Assembly (NCBI GenBank): GCA_041916775.1
Contig: JAYRYZ010000007.1
Span: 62,001 to 126,000 of the forward strand
Direction of reading: 5' to 3'
DNA: 64,000 bases
Source: UBA2357 sp041916775
Lineage (GTDB): Bacteria; Pseudomonadota; Gammaproteobacteria; Burkholderiales; Rhodocyclaceae
The notes under the pieces were generated by a model, which was not told the origin of the DNA, made no database searches, and saw only the letters and a program-made list of their open reading frames with translations. A program made the position numbers and the translations under genes. Positions 15,145 through 28,027 of the stretch are shown piece by piece; position 1 is the stretch's first letter; each line of letters begins with the position of its first letter.

Positions 15145-15873
15145 ATGCTGGCAATCATCGGTGGCAGTGGCCTTACTCAACTATCCAATCTCGAGATCGT
15201 GCGGCGCGAGGTGGTGCGCACACCCTATGGCGAGCCCTCGGGCGCGCTCACCTTCGGCCTCCTGGCAGGGCAGGAGGTCGTGTTCCTGGCCCGACACGGC
15301 TATGGACACACGATCCCGCCACATCTGGTGAACTATCGTGCAAACATCTGGGCACTGAAGCAGGCGCGCGTGTCGGCGATCGTTTCCGTCGCCTCGGTGG
15401 GCGGCATTCGCGCCGATCTCGGGCCAGGCGAGTTGGTGGTGCCGCACCAGATCATCGACTACACCTGGGGGCGGGTCGGCACGTTCTTCGATGGTGGCGA
15501 TACCCCGGTGCACCACATCGACTTCACCCATCCCTACAGCCAGGACATCCGAGCCCGCATCCTCGGGGCGGCGGCAAAGGCCGGCGTTGCGGTTCATGAT
15601 GGCGCGGTGTACGCGGCCACACAGGGACCGCGACTCGAGACTGCCGCAGAGATCGACCGGCTGGAGCGTGATGGCGCCGAGGTGGTCGGCATGACCGGCA
15701 TGCCCGAGGCGGCGCTCGCTCGCGAGCAGGACGTGCCCTACGCCGCGATCAACGTGGTTGCCAACCATGCCGCAGGGCGCGCGGCCAGCCAGGAAGGGAT
15801 TGCGTTCGAAGAGATCGAAGGCGTGCTCATGGATGCGATGACGCGCGTGCGCAGCGTGCTCGCCTGTCTGTAA
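15145..15873 (+). CDS. mtnP: S-methyl-5'-thioinosine / thioadenosine phosphorylase
   Basis: 242 residues of the PNP/MTAP phosphorylase family. It begins with LAIIGGSGLTQL, has the phosphate-site ARHGYGHTIPPH and the purine/ribose site GMTGMPEAALARE. It cleaves methylthioadenosine or, as in Pseudomonas, methylthioinosine in polyamine-byproduct salvage. The short length and sequence start favour the MTIP subgroup, but the base preference cannot be settled by eye. Monocistronic by appearance, convergent with the 52-residue minus-strand frame. Confidence 0.82.
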   Translation: MLAIIGGSGLTQLSNLEIVRREVVRTPYGEPSGALTFGLLAGQEVVFLARHGYGHTIPPHLVNYRANIWALKQARVSAIVSVASVGGIRADLGPGELVVPHQIIDYTWGRVGTFFDGGDTPVHHIDFTHPYSQDIRARILGAAAKAGVAVHDGAVYAATQGPRLETAAEIDRLERDGAEVVGMTGMPEAALAREQDVPYAAINVVANHAAGRAASQEGIAFEEIEGVLMDAMTRVRSVLACL

Positions 15874-15891
15874 GGCGCGGCAGCCTCCATC

Positions 15892-16050
15892 TCACTCGCA
15901 GCCGCGCCGGAAGGCGCCAAGGCGCTCATGAGCGATCAGCGCGCTTGCGAGCCCCGCCAATACCGCGCTGCCGCCGGGGTAACCCGCTCCCAGCAGCAAT
16001 CCGGCGCCAAGGCCGAGGGCAATCAGCAAGGGGGTGAGTGCGCGTTGCAT
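15892..16050 (-). CDS. small hydrophobic protein of 52 residues
   Basis: Reads MQRALTPLLIALGLGAGLLL and continues with a Gly/Ala-rich hydrophobic stretch, ending in ERLGAFRRGCE. One or two membrane helices are likely. A clear GAAGGAG lies nine bases before ATG 16050. No family is recognised. It ends 18 bases from the convergent phosphorylase stop. The ribosome site and hydrophobic composition support a real gene, but the size makes chance possible. Confidence 0.5.
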   Translation of the reverse strand: MQRALTPLLIALGLGAGLLLGAGYPGGSAVLAGLASALIAHERLGAFRRGCE

Positions 16051-16129
16051 GTGAGGCTCCTTCGAATCAGACGGTACGGGTGAGGGGGCTTGCGTGTTGT
16101 TTGCTTGTTGTCGCCGGCGTGCTGAGAAC

Positions 16130-16155
16130 TGTACATTTGTATAGTGTACTGTACA
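16130..16155. repeat. two TGTACA palindromes 20 bp apart in a divergent promoter region
   Basis: TGTACA at 16130-16135 and 16150-16155, two helical turns apart, in an AT-richer stretch between the divergent small gene (16050) and the nucleoid-protein gene (16232). Likely operator pair for an unknown repressor. Confidence 0.4.
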
Positions 16156-16231
16156 ACACTGTATGAACTATCGCAGCCGGTGCAAACCGCTGTCCGCGCC
16201 TATGGCGCTCTTCTTCCGAGTACCACGCCTG

Positions 16232-17278
16232 ATGAAAGAGATCGACCACACGCTCACGCATCTCGTGCTGCACCGCCTCGACAAGCGTTCCGGCGGCCAG
16301 GCGAGCCTGACGACGGCATCATCTCCATGCGCCCCGGACGGGCCGGCACTGCTGCTGATGGAGGCGCTGGTCGAGCAGTTCGCGCGGCGCTCGGGCAAGG
16401 GCTTCGGGCGTTTCGGGGATGCGCACGCGCCGCTGGCGGCGCTCGTCGACGCGCTGGTGCGGCTGGAGGAGATCGATTTCCTCGTGTTCTCGCTGCAACT
16501 CGCGGAGCTCTGGCGGGTGATCGCGGACGAGGAGGAGCTGGACGAGGGCGGTGTGATCGTCGCCGCGCGGGCATGCGAGGCCGGCGGGCAGCGGCGGGGC
16601 GATTGCCTGTGGCTTGCGTTGCTCGGCGAACAGCCGGGCGTGGCGGCAAACGGTGATCTCGGGCTCCTCACGTGCATGCCGCTGGATGTGGCCGGGGTGC
16701 GGGCACTCGCGCGCATCGATCTCGATGGTTGGCGCCGTGGCGACGAACGCTATCTTGCTTTCCTGCGTGCGCGCGGCGCGCTGGGCGCGTGCTTGATGCG
16801 GCTTCTCGGTTGCGGTGAGGTGGTCGTGGCGCTGCAGGAGACACGCAAGCTGGTGCGCGCGCTGGATGACTTCGCCCAGCAACAGGCGGTGGAGCCTGCC
16901 GCACGGGATGCGCTGCGCGAGCGTGCCCACGCGGTGCTGGATGAGCTTGCGGAGGTGGGGCTGGCGGTGGATTTCGACGAACTCGCGCGGGAAGTGTGCC
17001 CGGAGGACGCACCACGTCTTGCGGCGCTGTTGCAGTCCTCGGAAGCGGGGATCGCGACCGGCTTCGTGCCCAACCGGCGCGCGCTTCGCCCGCTGGTGCG
17101 TTTCAGCGCGAGCGGCAGCAGTTGGAAGCTCGAGTTCGACCGCAGCAGCCTGCAGGAAGGTAGCGTGCATTACGACCCGGATGGCGACAGGCTGGTGCTG
17201 TCAGGCCTGCCCGAATCCCTGCGCGAGGTGCTGCGCGAGGAGGCCACCCGCGAGGAGGCCAACCCTGGAGCACGGTAA
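16232..17278 (+). CDS. nucleoid-associated protein, NdpA/YejK-like
   Basis: 348 residues from ATG 16232. The start of the domain (EIDHTLTHLVLHRLDK) and FRVPRLM-type leader, the FARRSGKGFGRF segment and the conserved ALLGEQPG / LDVAGVRALARIDLDGW region match the NA37 family of nucleoid-associated proteins. Function in the family is poorly known (DNA-bound, possibly in phage or stress defence). In-frame ATGs at 16163 and 16202 are alternative starts; the first sits beside the TGTACA repeats and would leave no room for a leader. Single gene, convergent with the kinase operon. Confidence 0.65.
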   Translation: MKEIDHTLTHLVLHRLDKRSGGQASLTTASSPCAPDGPALLLMEALVEQFARRSGKGFGRFGDAHAPLAALVDALVRLEEIDFLVFSLQLAELWRVIADEEELDEGGVIVAARACEAGGQRRGDCLWLALLGEQPGVAANGDLGLLTCMPLDVAGVRALARIDLDGWRRGDERYLAFLRARGALGACLMRLLGCGEVVVALQETRKLVRALDDFAQQQAVEPAARDALRERAHAVLDELAEVGLAVDFDELAREVCPEDAPRLAALLQSSEAGIATGFVPNRRALRPLVRFSASGSSWKLEFDRSSLQEGSVHYDPDGDRLVLSGLPESLREVLREEATREEANPGAR

Positions 17279-17291
17279 GCCTGAGCGCGGC

Positions 17292-17308
17292 GCCACCGCC
17301 AAGGTGGC
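17292..17308. terminator. small stem-loop between convergent genes
   Basis: GCCACC-GCCAA-GGTGGC, 6-bp perfect stem between the nucleoid-protein stop and the kinase stop. No T run. Confidence 0.3.
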
Positions 17309-17339
17309 ACCACGGGATCGCAACGGGTTCACACGGGGA

Positions 17340-20951
<3,612 letters not shown>

Positions 20952-20953
20952 GC

Positions 20954-23929
20954 TCAACCCTCAGGCATGTCGTGGGCGACACCCGCCCGGTTCGCATGCA
21001 GACGGAAGGCCTCGCGGATGGACTCGCGCAGGTGGTCGTCGTCCCACGGCTTGGTGAGGAACTTGTACACCGCGCCGCGGTTGATCGAGTCGGCGACCGA
21101 ATCGAAGTCGGTGAATCCGGTGAGGATGATGCGCACCGTGTCGGGGTAGAGCTTGCGCACCCGCGACAGGAACTCGATGCCGGACAGCTCCGGCATGCGG
21201 TGATCGGAGACCACGACCTGCACGTTGTGGCTGGCGAGGAGCTCCAGCGCCTTGAGCGGCGAGTTGGTGGTAAGGATCTCGTAGCCCTCGCGGCGCAAGA
21301 GGCGGGTGAGGGCGTTGAGGATGCTCGGTTCGTCATCCACGATCAACAGGGTGCGCGTGCCGTCCTGCGCCAGCGGCGTGATCGGCAGGTAGCGGTTGCC
21401 GCGCAGCAGCAGGACGAACTCGTCGGCGGGCAGCGCATGGCTGAACAGGTAGCCCTGGATGGCGTCGCAGTGGCGCCGGCGCAGGAAGGCAGCCTGTGCT
21501 TCGGTCTCGACCCCCTCGGCGAGCACCGACAGGTTGAGGCTGCGCGCCATGACGATGGTTGCGGTGGCGATCGCCGCATTGACCGGGTTCTGCACGATAT
21601 CGCGCACGAAGCCCTGGTCGATCTTGATCTTGTCGAACGGAAAGCGCGATACGTAGGCGAGCGACGAGTAGCCGGTGCCGAAGTCGTCCAGCGACAGCTT
21701 CACGCCCAGCGTCTTGAGCCGGCGGCAGATCGCCACCGCCTCGTCGAGGTCATCGATGAAGGCGCTCTCGGTGATCTCCAGCTCCAGGAATCCCGGCATC
21801 AGGCCGGTCTTGGCGAGCACATCGGCGACCATGTCGAGCAGGTTCGCCTGGCGGAACTGGCGGGTGGAGAGGTTCACCGCGAGGCGCGGCTGCAGCAGCC
21901 CGAGGTCCAGCCAGGCCTTGGTCTGGGCGCAGGCGGTGCGCAGCACCCATTCGCCGATCGGCACGATGAGGCCGGTCTCCTCGGCGATGGGGATGAACTC
22001 CGCGGGCGAGATCGCGCCGAACACCGGGTGCGACCAGCGCAGCAGCGCCTCCATGCCGATCAGCTGGCCGCTGTCGAGGCTGATCTGCGGCTGGTAGTGC
22101 ACCCGCAGCTCGTCGCGCGCGAGCGCGTCGCGCAGCGCAGACTCGATCGTGAGGCGCCGGTTGGCGTCCGCGTCCATCTCGGGGGAGTAAAAACGGAAGG
22201 TGTTGCGGCCGGCCTGCTTGGCGCGGAACAGCGCTGCCTCGGCGCACTTGAAGAGTGCCGCGCCATCCTGGCCGTCCTTGGGTGAGACGCTGATGCCGAT
22301 GCTCGCCGAGATCACCAGCGACTGGCCGGAAATCTGGAACGGCACCGCGATGGCTTCCAGCATGCGCTGCGCCAGCGCGATTGCGTCGCGCTCGTGGCCG
22401 AGGCTCGCCATCACGAAGCCGAACTCGTCCCCATCGATGCGGCCCACGGTATCGCCGTCGCGCACCTGCAGCGACAGGCGGCGGGCGAACTCCACCAGCA
22501 CCTCGTCGCCTGCGGGCGGGCCGAGGGTCTCGTTGATGAGGCGAAAGCGGTCCATGTCCAGCAGGATCACCGCGGTGCCACGCTCGAAGCGCTGCGCGTT
22601 GATCAATGCCTGCTCGAGCCGGTCGTTGAAGAGGCTGCGGTTGGGCAGGTCGGTGAGTGCGTCGTGGCTGGAGAGGTGCTGGATGCGCTCGGCCGCGGCG
22701 ATGCGCTCCGAAAGGTCGCTGAAGATGCCCACGTAATGGGTGGTGTGGCCTTCGTCGTCCTGCAGGCGCGAGATGCTCAACCACTCGCTGAGCAGCGAGC
22801 CGTCCTTGCGCCGGTTGGTGATCTCGCCTTGCCAGTTGCCGAAGGTGGAGATCTTCTCCCACATGTTGGTGTAAAACAGGCTGCCGTGCACGCCGGACTT
22901 GAGGATCGCGGGGGTCTTGCCGATGCAGTCCTCGGCCTCGAAGCCGGTGACCTGGGTGAAGGCGTCGTTGATGACGAGGATCTGCTGCTCCGGGGTGGTG
23001 ATGCAGATGCCGTCCTTGATGCCCGCGAACACCGCGCCGGCAAGGCGGTGCTCCTCCTCGGCAGCCTTGCGCTCGCCGATGTCCATCATGATGCCGATGG
23101 TGCGCAGCGGCGTGCCGCGCGCGTCGCGCGTGACGGTGCGTCCGCGCGTCTCCACCCAGCGCCAGGCGCCATGTGCGTCGCGGATACGGAACTCCTGCAC
23201 GCGCATGCCCGAGGCGGTGATGTCCTCCTTGAGCTTGCGCTCCACCTCCGGCCGGTCGTCCGGGTGAATCATCGCCAGGCTTGCCGTGATCGTGCCCGGG
23301 CCCTTGTCGTAGCCCAGCAGCGCGCACAGCTGCGGGTTCCACAGCATCGCGCCGTCGTCGCCGTGATGCTCCCACACGCCGAAGCCCGCCGCCTGGAAGG
23401 CGAGACCGAGGTGGGTCTCCAGCACCGCGTTCTCGTTGATGCGGCGCGTCACCTCGCGCTCCAGCCAGTCGCGCTGGCCCTGCAGCGCCCGGCGCGCTCG
23501 CGCGAGTTCGAGTTGCGCCCGCACGCGCGCGATCAGCACCGCATACTTGATCGGTTTGGTGAGGTAGTCCGCCGCACCCTCCTGGAGGCCGAGTTCCTCG
23601 TCGACCTCGCTGTCGAGCGCGGTGACGAAGATCACCGGGATCTCGTGCGTGGCCGTATCCGCACGCAAGGCGGCCAGCACCGCATGGCCGTCCATGTCCG
23701 GCATCATGATGTCGAGCAGGATGAGCTCCGGGTGCGGGGCGAGCGCGGCGTAACGGAGTGCAGCCAAACCGCTGTTCGCAACGCGCACCTCGGCGCCTTC
23801 CGCGTGCAACATCTCCGCCAATGCGGTGAGATTGTCGGGCACGTCGTCCACGACCAGAATCAGCGGCCTGCGGCCATCCGGTGCGAGCAGGCTTCCGCCG
23901 CCGTGGGGACTGCGTGCCTCGTCATTCAT
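20954..23929 (-). CDS. response regulator REC-PAS-PAS-GGDEF-EAL-REC (cyclic-di-GMP enzyme)
   Basis: 991 residues. REC1 (about 23-140, phospho-Asp73 in LLDIMMPDMDG), two PAS/PAC domains (about 170-410), GGDEF (about 420-580), EAL (about 600-850), and a second REC (about 865-985, SDHRMPELSG). The GGDEF signature reads DGDEF (499-503), a nonstandard first residue, and the upstream metal loop is also altered. The EAL signature EALLRW (627) and the NLS, EITES, DDFGTGYSS, KIDQGF and EGVE motifs are intact. Net phosphodiesterase activity is the safer guess. Start and stop overlap with the kinase genes on both sides (ATGA upstream, two-base gap downstream). Confidence 0.85.
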   Translation of the reverse strand: MNDEARSPHGGGSLLAPDGRRPLILVVDDVPDNLTALAEMLHAEGAEVRVANSGLAALRYAALAPHPELILLDIMMPDMDGHAVLAALRADTATHEIPVIFVTALDSEVDEELGLQEGAADYLTKPIKYAVLIARVRAQLELARARRALQGQRDWLEREVTRRINENAVLETHLGLAFQAAGFGVWEHHGDDGAMLWNPQLCALLGYDKGPGTITASLAMIHPDDRPEVERKLKEDITASGMRVQEFRIRDAHGAWRWVETRGRTVTRDARGTPLRTIGIMMDIGERKAAEEEHRLAGAVFAGIKDGICITTPEQQILVINDAFTQVTGFEAEDCIGKTPAILKSGVHGSLFYTNMWEKISTFGNWQGEITNRRKDGSLLSEWLSISRLQDDEGHTTHYVGIFSDLSERIAAAERIQHLSSHDALTDLPNRSLFNDRLEQALINAQRFERGTAVILLDMDRFRLINETLGPPAGDEVLVEFARRLSLQVRDGDTVGRIDGDEFGFVMASLGHERDAIALAQRMLEAIAVPFQISGQSLVISASIGISVSPKDGQDGAALFKCAEAALFRAKQAGRNTFRFYSPEMDADANRRLTIESALRDALARDELRVHYQPQISLDSGQLIGMEALLRWSHPVFGAISPAEFIPIAEETGLIVPIGEWVLRTACAQTKAWLDLGLLQPRLAVNLSTRQFRQANLLDMVADVLAKTGLMPGFLELEITESAFIDDLDEAVAICRRLKTLGVKLSLDDFGTGYSSLAYVSRFPFDKIKIDQGFVRDIVQNPVNAAIATATIVMARSLNLSVLAEGVETEAQAAFLRRRHCDAIQGYLFSHALPADEFVLLLRGNRYLPITPLAQDGTRTLLIVDDEPSILNALTRLLRREGYEILTTNSPLKALELLASHNVQVVVSDHRMPELSGIEFLSRVRKLYPDTVRIILTGFTDFDSVADSINRGAVYKFLTKPWDDDHLRESIREAFRLHANRAGVAHDMPEG

Positions 23930-26913
23930 GGCGTCGTCCCTTCGCCGTCGTGGGCGTGCGAGGCTGCCTTCGGTAGCGAGTCGCGCAGCGCGGCGAGGTG
24001 GGTGAGGGCGGTTTCCAGGTCGTAGCGGGCCATCGCGTGTTCCAGCGGTGCGAGCCTTGTGCCGAAGGTTTCGCGCAGCACGTCGTGTTCGTGACGGAAC
24101 AGCAGCGTGGCCTCGATGCTGCCGCTGAAGAGCAACTCCGCGAGCCGGGCGAGGGTTTCGGCCACATTGGCGTGTGGCGCCGCCGCCGTGGCTGGCCCGA
24201 TGTCGCCCGTCGCGGACGCTTCGCCAGCGGCGGCATGCTCGGCCGCGTCGTCGGGTGGCAGCCACTGGAGCAGGCGGTTGTAGAGCGTGTCGGGCTCGAC
24301 CGGTTTGCCGATGAAGTCGTTCATCCCGCTCGCCAGGCAATCGGCACGGTCCTGCTCGAACACGTTGGCGCTCATCGCGATGATGGGCGTGCGCGTGTGT
24401 CCCGGCAGCTTGCGGATGTGGCGCGTGGCGGTGAGGCCGTCCATGTTCGGCATGCGGATGTCCATGAGGATGAGATCGTAGTGCCGCCCGGCGGCATGCG
24501 CCACTGCTTCGAGTCCGTCGCAGGCGGCCTCGACCTGCTGGCCAGCGAGCCGCAGCAGCTTTTCGGTGACGATACGGTTCATCTCATCGTCATCGACCAT
24601 GAGAATGCGTGCGGGATGGGCGCGTGCCCGAAGCAGCGCCTCGGGCGGGGGGCGCTGTGCGAACTCGGGCGCTTGTGCCGAGGGCTTCGCAAGGCGCACC
24701 TGCAGCCAGAAGGTGCTGCCCGCCCCCGGAGTGCTGTCCACTCCGGCGTCTCCATCCATCAGCCGCGCGAGGCTGCGCGCGATCGCGAGGCCCAGGCCGG
24801 TGCCGCCGTGCTGGCGGGTGGTGCTGTTGTCGGCCTGCTCGAATGGGGTGAACAGGCGCGCGACGACATCCGGCGCGATACCCGGGCCGGTGTCGCGCAC
24901 CGCGAAGCGCATCGTCCAGCCCTCGTCGTCGGCTGCCAGCACCTCACCGCTCAGGGTGACGCCGCCGCTCTCGGTGAATTTCACCGCGTTTGCGGCGAAG
25001 TTCAGCAGCGACTGGCGCAACCGTGTCGCATCGCCCTCGACCAGGTCTGGAAGTGCCTCGCACGCGACCCGCACCGTCAGGCCCTTGGCGCGCGCAGCCT
25101 GGTCGATGAGCGTGGCCACTGCGCGAAGCTCGTCGGCGGGCGAGAAGTTGCCACGCACCAGCGTGAGCTTGCCCGCCTCGATACGCGAGAGGTCGAGGAT
25201 GTCGTTGATGACGCTGAGCAGATGGCGCGCTGCGGCCGAGATGCTGCCGAGCTTCTCGTCCTGGTCCTTGCGTAGCGGGGTGCGCTTGAGGAGATGGCAC
25301 ATGCCGATGATGACGTTCATCGGGGTGCGGATCTCGTGGCTCATGTTGGCGAGGAAGGCACTCTTCGCGTGGTTCGCGGATTCCGCCGCCTGGCGCGCTT
25401 CGTCGAGCTCGCGGGTGCGCTCTTCCACCAGTGCCTCGAGGCGGTGGCGATGCACCTCCAACTCCTCGGCGAGACGCTTCTTCTCGGTGATGTCCTCCTT
25501 CACCGCGACGTAGTGGGTGATCTCGCCTTGTTCGTTGATGATCGGCGAGATCGTCGCGAACTCGGTGTATTCGCTGCCGTCCTTGCGCCGGTTGTGGAAC
25601 TCGCCGCGCCACACGAAGCCCTGCTGAAGGCGCACCCACAGTTCCCGGTAGGCGCCGGGCGGGGTGCGGCCGGACTGGAGGATGCGCGGGTTATGGCCGA
25701 TCACCTCGTCACGCGCGTAGCCGCTGGCGCGCAACATGGCCGTGTTGGCGTAGATGATCGTGCCGTCGAGATCGGTGATGACGATGCTCTCGGGGCTTTG
25801 CTCCACCGCCATCGACAGGCGCCGCAACTCGGCGTTGCGCCGTTCGAGTTCGCTTGCCATGAGGTTAATGCCGCGTTCAACCTCGGCCAGTTCCCGCGCC
25901 GGTGAGTACGCCGCGATGCGGCTGTCCAGGTGGCCGGCGGCGATGCGCTCCACGACCTCGCGCACCTGCCGCGCCCACACTTCGATCAGCTGGTAGATGT
26001 AGAACCTGGCGACGAGCGCCGATCCGACCGCGAGCGTCGTGAGCAGCAGCAATCGCAGCCACAGGCCACGATCAATCTCCGTCAACCGCTGCTCGAGCGG
26101 CGCACCCAGCGCGATCAGGATGCCATCGCTGCTGAAACTCACCGGGCTCACACCATACAGGCGGCGCACCCCGTCATGGCCGGGCATTTCCGCGACGGGC
26201 GGGGAGTGGGTGCTGATCCGCTGAAACTCGGCGAGAGTTTCCGCCGGCAAGGATTGGCCGTGCCATCCGGCCGGGTCGGGGTGGTGCGAGAGTACGCGGC
26301 CGTCGCTCGCGACGAGGCCGGCATCCCAGTCGTCGGGTAGCGCGAAGCTCGCGATCAGATTGTCGAACCAGTCGAGCTTGATCGACGCGAACACCACCGC
26401 GCGAAGCGTTCCGTCAGCGGTCCGCATCGGGTAGCCGAACACCAATGCCGGAAGGCCGGAGGCGCGTCCGATCACGTACTCGCCGCCGCTCAGCCCGTTG
26501 CCGCTCGCCGCCTGTTGAAAGGACTTGCGGTCGGAAATGTTGATCGCACCCCTGGCCGGCACGCCGCTGCAGAACACATTGCCTTCCGCATCACTGGCGC
26601 CCAGGTTCGCGAAGTCGCGCATGGTGGTGAGCAGGCGCCTCGCCAGGGCGCTGCAGTCTTCGGGGTCGAGCGTGGCGAGGTCGTTGGAGCGCACCATGAT
26701 CTCCAGCGTGAGGCGCACCCGCTCCAGCGCCGCGCGCTCTTCCTTGCGAGCGGCCTGCTGCATGCGCGTGACCTCGCGCTGGACGGCTTCGACCGCGTCG
26801 ATGCGACGTTGGCGATGGTCCGACAGCGCCATCAGGAACAGCGGAATCACCGCCAGGCCGATCACCAGCCACAGGCGCAGGCTCAGTGAGGTTGGAGGCG
26901 CGCGTCGCGTCAT
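23926..26913 (-). CDS. membrane hybrid histidine kinase (Cache-HAMP-PAS-HisKA-HATPase-REC)
   Basis: 995 residues. Helix about 12-30, double-Cache-like periplasmic region to about 300, second helix, HAMP, PAS/PAC (about 390-500), HisKA with His526 in MSHEIRTPMN, HATPase ending in HGGTGLGLAIARSL, receiver with Asp818 in LILMDIRMPNMDG, and a 100-residue tail that looks like an Hpt remnant without an obvious phospho-His motif. First gene of the three-gene operon; its stop overlaps the next start (ATGA). Expected to phosphorylate the REC domains of the next protein, directly or through the Hpt-like tail. ATG 26913 chosen because the helix follows directly. Confidence 0.85.
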   Translation of the reverse strand: MTRRAPPTSLSLRLWLVIGLAVIPLFLMALSDHRQRRIDAVEAVQREVTRMQQAARKEERAALERVRLTLEIMVRSNDLATLDPEDCSALARRLLTTMRDFANLGASDAEGNVFCSGVPARGAINISDRKSFQQAASGNGLSGGEYVIGRASGLPALVFGYPMRTADGTLRAVVFASIKLDWFDNLIASFALPDDWDAGLVASDGRVLSHHPDPAGWHGQSLPAETLAEFQRISTHSPPVAEMPGHDGVRRLYGVSPVSFSSDGILIALGAPLEQRLTEIDRGLWLRLLLLTTLAVGSALVARFYIYQLIEVWARQVREVVERIAAGHLDSRIAAYSPARELAEVERGINLMASELERRNAELRRLSMAVEQSPESIVITDLDGTIIYANTAMLRASGYARDEVIGHNPRILQSGRTPPGAYRELWVRLQQGFVWRGEFHNRRKDGSEYTEFATISPIINEQGEITHYVAVKEDITEKKRLAEELEVHRHRLEALVEERTRELDEARQAAESANHAKSAFLANMSHEIRTPMNVIIGMCHLLKRTPLRKDQDEKLGSISAAARHLLSVINDILDLSRIEAGKLTLVRGNFSPADELRAVATLIDQAARAKGLTVRVACEALPDLVEGDATRLRQSLLNFAANAVKFTESGGVTLSGEVLAADDEGWTMRFAVRDTGPGIAPDVVARLFTPFEQADNSTTRQHGGTGLGLAIARSLARLMDGDAGVDSTPGAGSTFWLQVRLAKPSAQAPEFAQRPPPEALLRARAHPARILMVDDDEMNRIVTEKLLRLAGQQVEAACDGLEAVAHAAGRHYDLILMDIRMPNMDGLTATRHIRKLPGHTRTPIIAMSANVFEQDRADCLASGMNDFIGKPVEPDTLYNRLLQWLPPDDAAEHAAAGEASATGDIGPATAAAPHANVAETLARLAELLFSGSIEATLLFRHEHDVLRETFGTRLAPLEHAMARYDLETALTHLAALRDSLPKAASHAHDGEGTTP

Positions 26914-27009
26914 GGTTGATTGAGCGGATTCCGCGTATTGGATGTGACACGGACCGGCAGACCCGGCCAATGCTTCCAATTATGGCCCCACACAACAGTT
27001 TTGGTGAAT

Positions 27010-27840
27010 CTAGAATTTTCCGTTCGTCATCGAGATGCGCTCATCGGCCTCGCTCTCGTCTCGCCCGCGCGCGAAATGCCACAGCGCGTCAAGGCCCGCA
27101 CGCCATTCCGTGAGCGCGGCCCAGTCGAGCGGGCCGACATAGCGGGCTGCCGCGGCCTCCAGTTGCTGGTGTTCCATGGGTTCAAGGTCGAGCAGTGCGT
27201 CGAGCGCCACGGCATCGAGTCCGGGGTGGCCGCGTGCCGCGTACTCCCAGTCCAGAATGGTCCAGCCTGCGTCGCTCGCCAGCAGGTTGCCGGCGTGCAG
27301 GTCGTGGTGCACCAGACAAAATCCGCTGCGCGGCCAGGCCCGGCAGGCGTCCCGCAGGCGTCGGCCGAGTTGGCGGGCGGCATCGTGCGAGCCGGCGAGC
27401 CGGATGTAGTCCTCGACCAGCGCGGCGTAGTCGATCGCCTCGAGCGGGCAGGGCAGGGACCAGCACTCGATCACCGCCTCGATCAGACGCGTGCGCTCGG
27501 CTGGAGTAAGCGTACGCGGATCCGGGTGGCGGCCCGGGCTCGCCTCGAACAGCATGCCCACGCCCGGCACCTCGGCGATGAGATGCGGCGCCCAGCTTCG
27601 CCCGGCGATCGCCCGGTGCGCGGCAGCTTCGCGTGCGCGGTCGGCGCCCGGTGCGAGCGCAGCGTCGCCGAACTGACGCCACACCATGTCGCGTCCGTTG
27701 GCGCGCACGCGCCAGTGCGTGTTGGCACTGCCGCAGCCGAGGTATTCGATGGATTCGAGCCGGACGCTGTCGCCGATGATTTCGCGCAGCGCGGAGGCGG
27801 GTTCTGGGGTGGCTTCGACATGGCGGTCATGTTGCAGCAT
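27010..27840 (-). CDS. thiamine kinase-like phosphotransferase
   Basis: 276 residues of the APH/choline kinase fold. Brenner motif HHDLHAGNLL and the metal-binding ILDWEYAARGHPGLD are intact; the N-terminus has the glycine-rich LGCGSANTHWRV loop. The WEYA form is typical of thiamine and choline kinases. It is divergent from a TPP riboswitch and thiBPQ, which favours phosphorylation of imported thiamine (ThiK role); ethanolamine or choline kinase remains possible. The riboswitch is on the other strand and does not control it. Confidence 0.7.
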   Translation of the reverse strand: MLQHDRHVEATPEPASALREIIGDSVRLESIEYLGCGSANTHWRVRANGRDMVWRQFGDAALAPGADRAREAAAHRAIAGRSWAPHLIAEVPGVGMLFEASPGRHPDPRTLTPAERTRLIEAVIECWSLPCPLEAIDYAALVEDYIRLAGSHDAARQLGRRLRDACRAWPRSGFCLVHHDLHAGNLLASDAGWTILDWEYAARGHPGLDAVALDALLDLEPMEHQQLEAAAARYVGPLDWAALTEWRAGLDALWHFARGRDESEADERISMTNGKF

Positions 27841-27843
27841 TGT

Positions 27844-27849
27844 TATACT
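27844..27849 (+). promoter_or_regulatory. -10 element of the thiBPQ promoter
   Basis: TATACT directly upstream of the TPP riboswitch. No strong -35 box; the start codon of the divergent kinase gene lies four bases away. Confidence 0.45.
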
Positions 27850-27855
27850 CCGCCT

Positions 27856-27938
27856 GTCTCATCGGGGTGCCCATAGGGGGCTGAGAGTGTACACCCGCTG
27901 AACCTGATCCAGTTAGTGCTGGCGTAGGGAATGAGATC
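27856..27938 (+). ncRNA. TPP riboswitch (THI element)
   Basis: Carries the conserved blocks TCGGGGTGCCC, GGGCTGAGA, ACCCGCTGAACCTGATCC and GCTGGCGTAGGGAA in order, the signature of the thiamine pyrophosphate aptamer. It lies about 90 bases before thiB, so thiamine pyrophosphate should shut off thiBPQ expression. Confidence 0.95.
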
Positions 27939-28027
27939 GATGTCGGAAACGCTTCCATCTTGTGCCGGGCTTCGCGCCCGGCGTCCCACGCGCCGGTTGC
28001 CGCATTTTTCGCCAAACCGGAACGTCC

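Noticed and set aside
16129..16144. LexA box before the nucleoid-associated gene
   Set aside because: CTGT-N8-ATAG misses the required ACAG half; the TGTACA pair explains the symmetry better.
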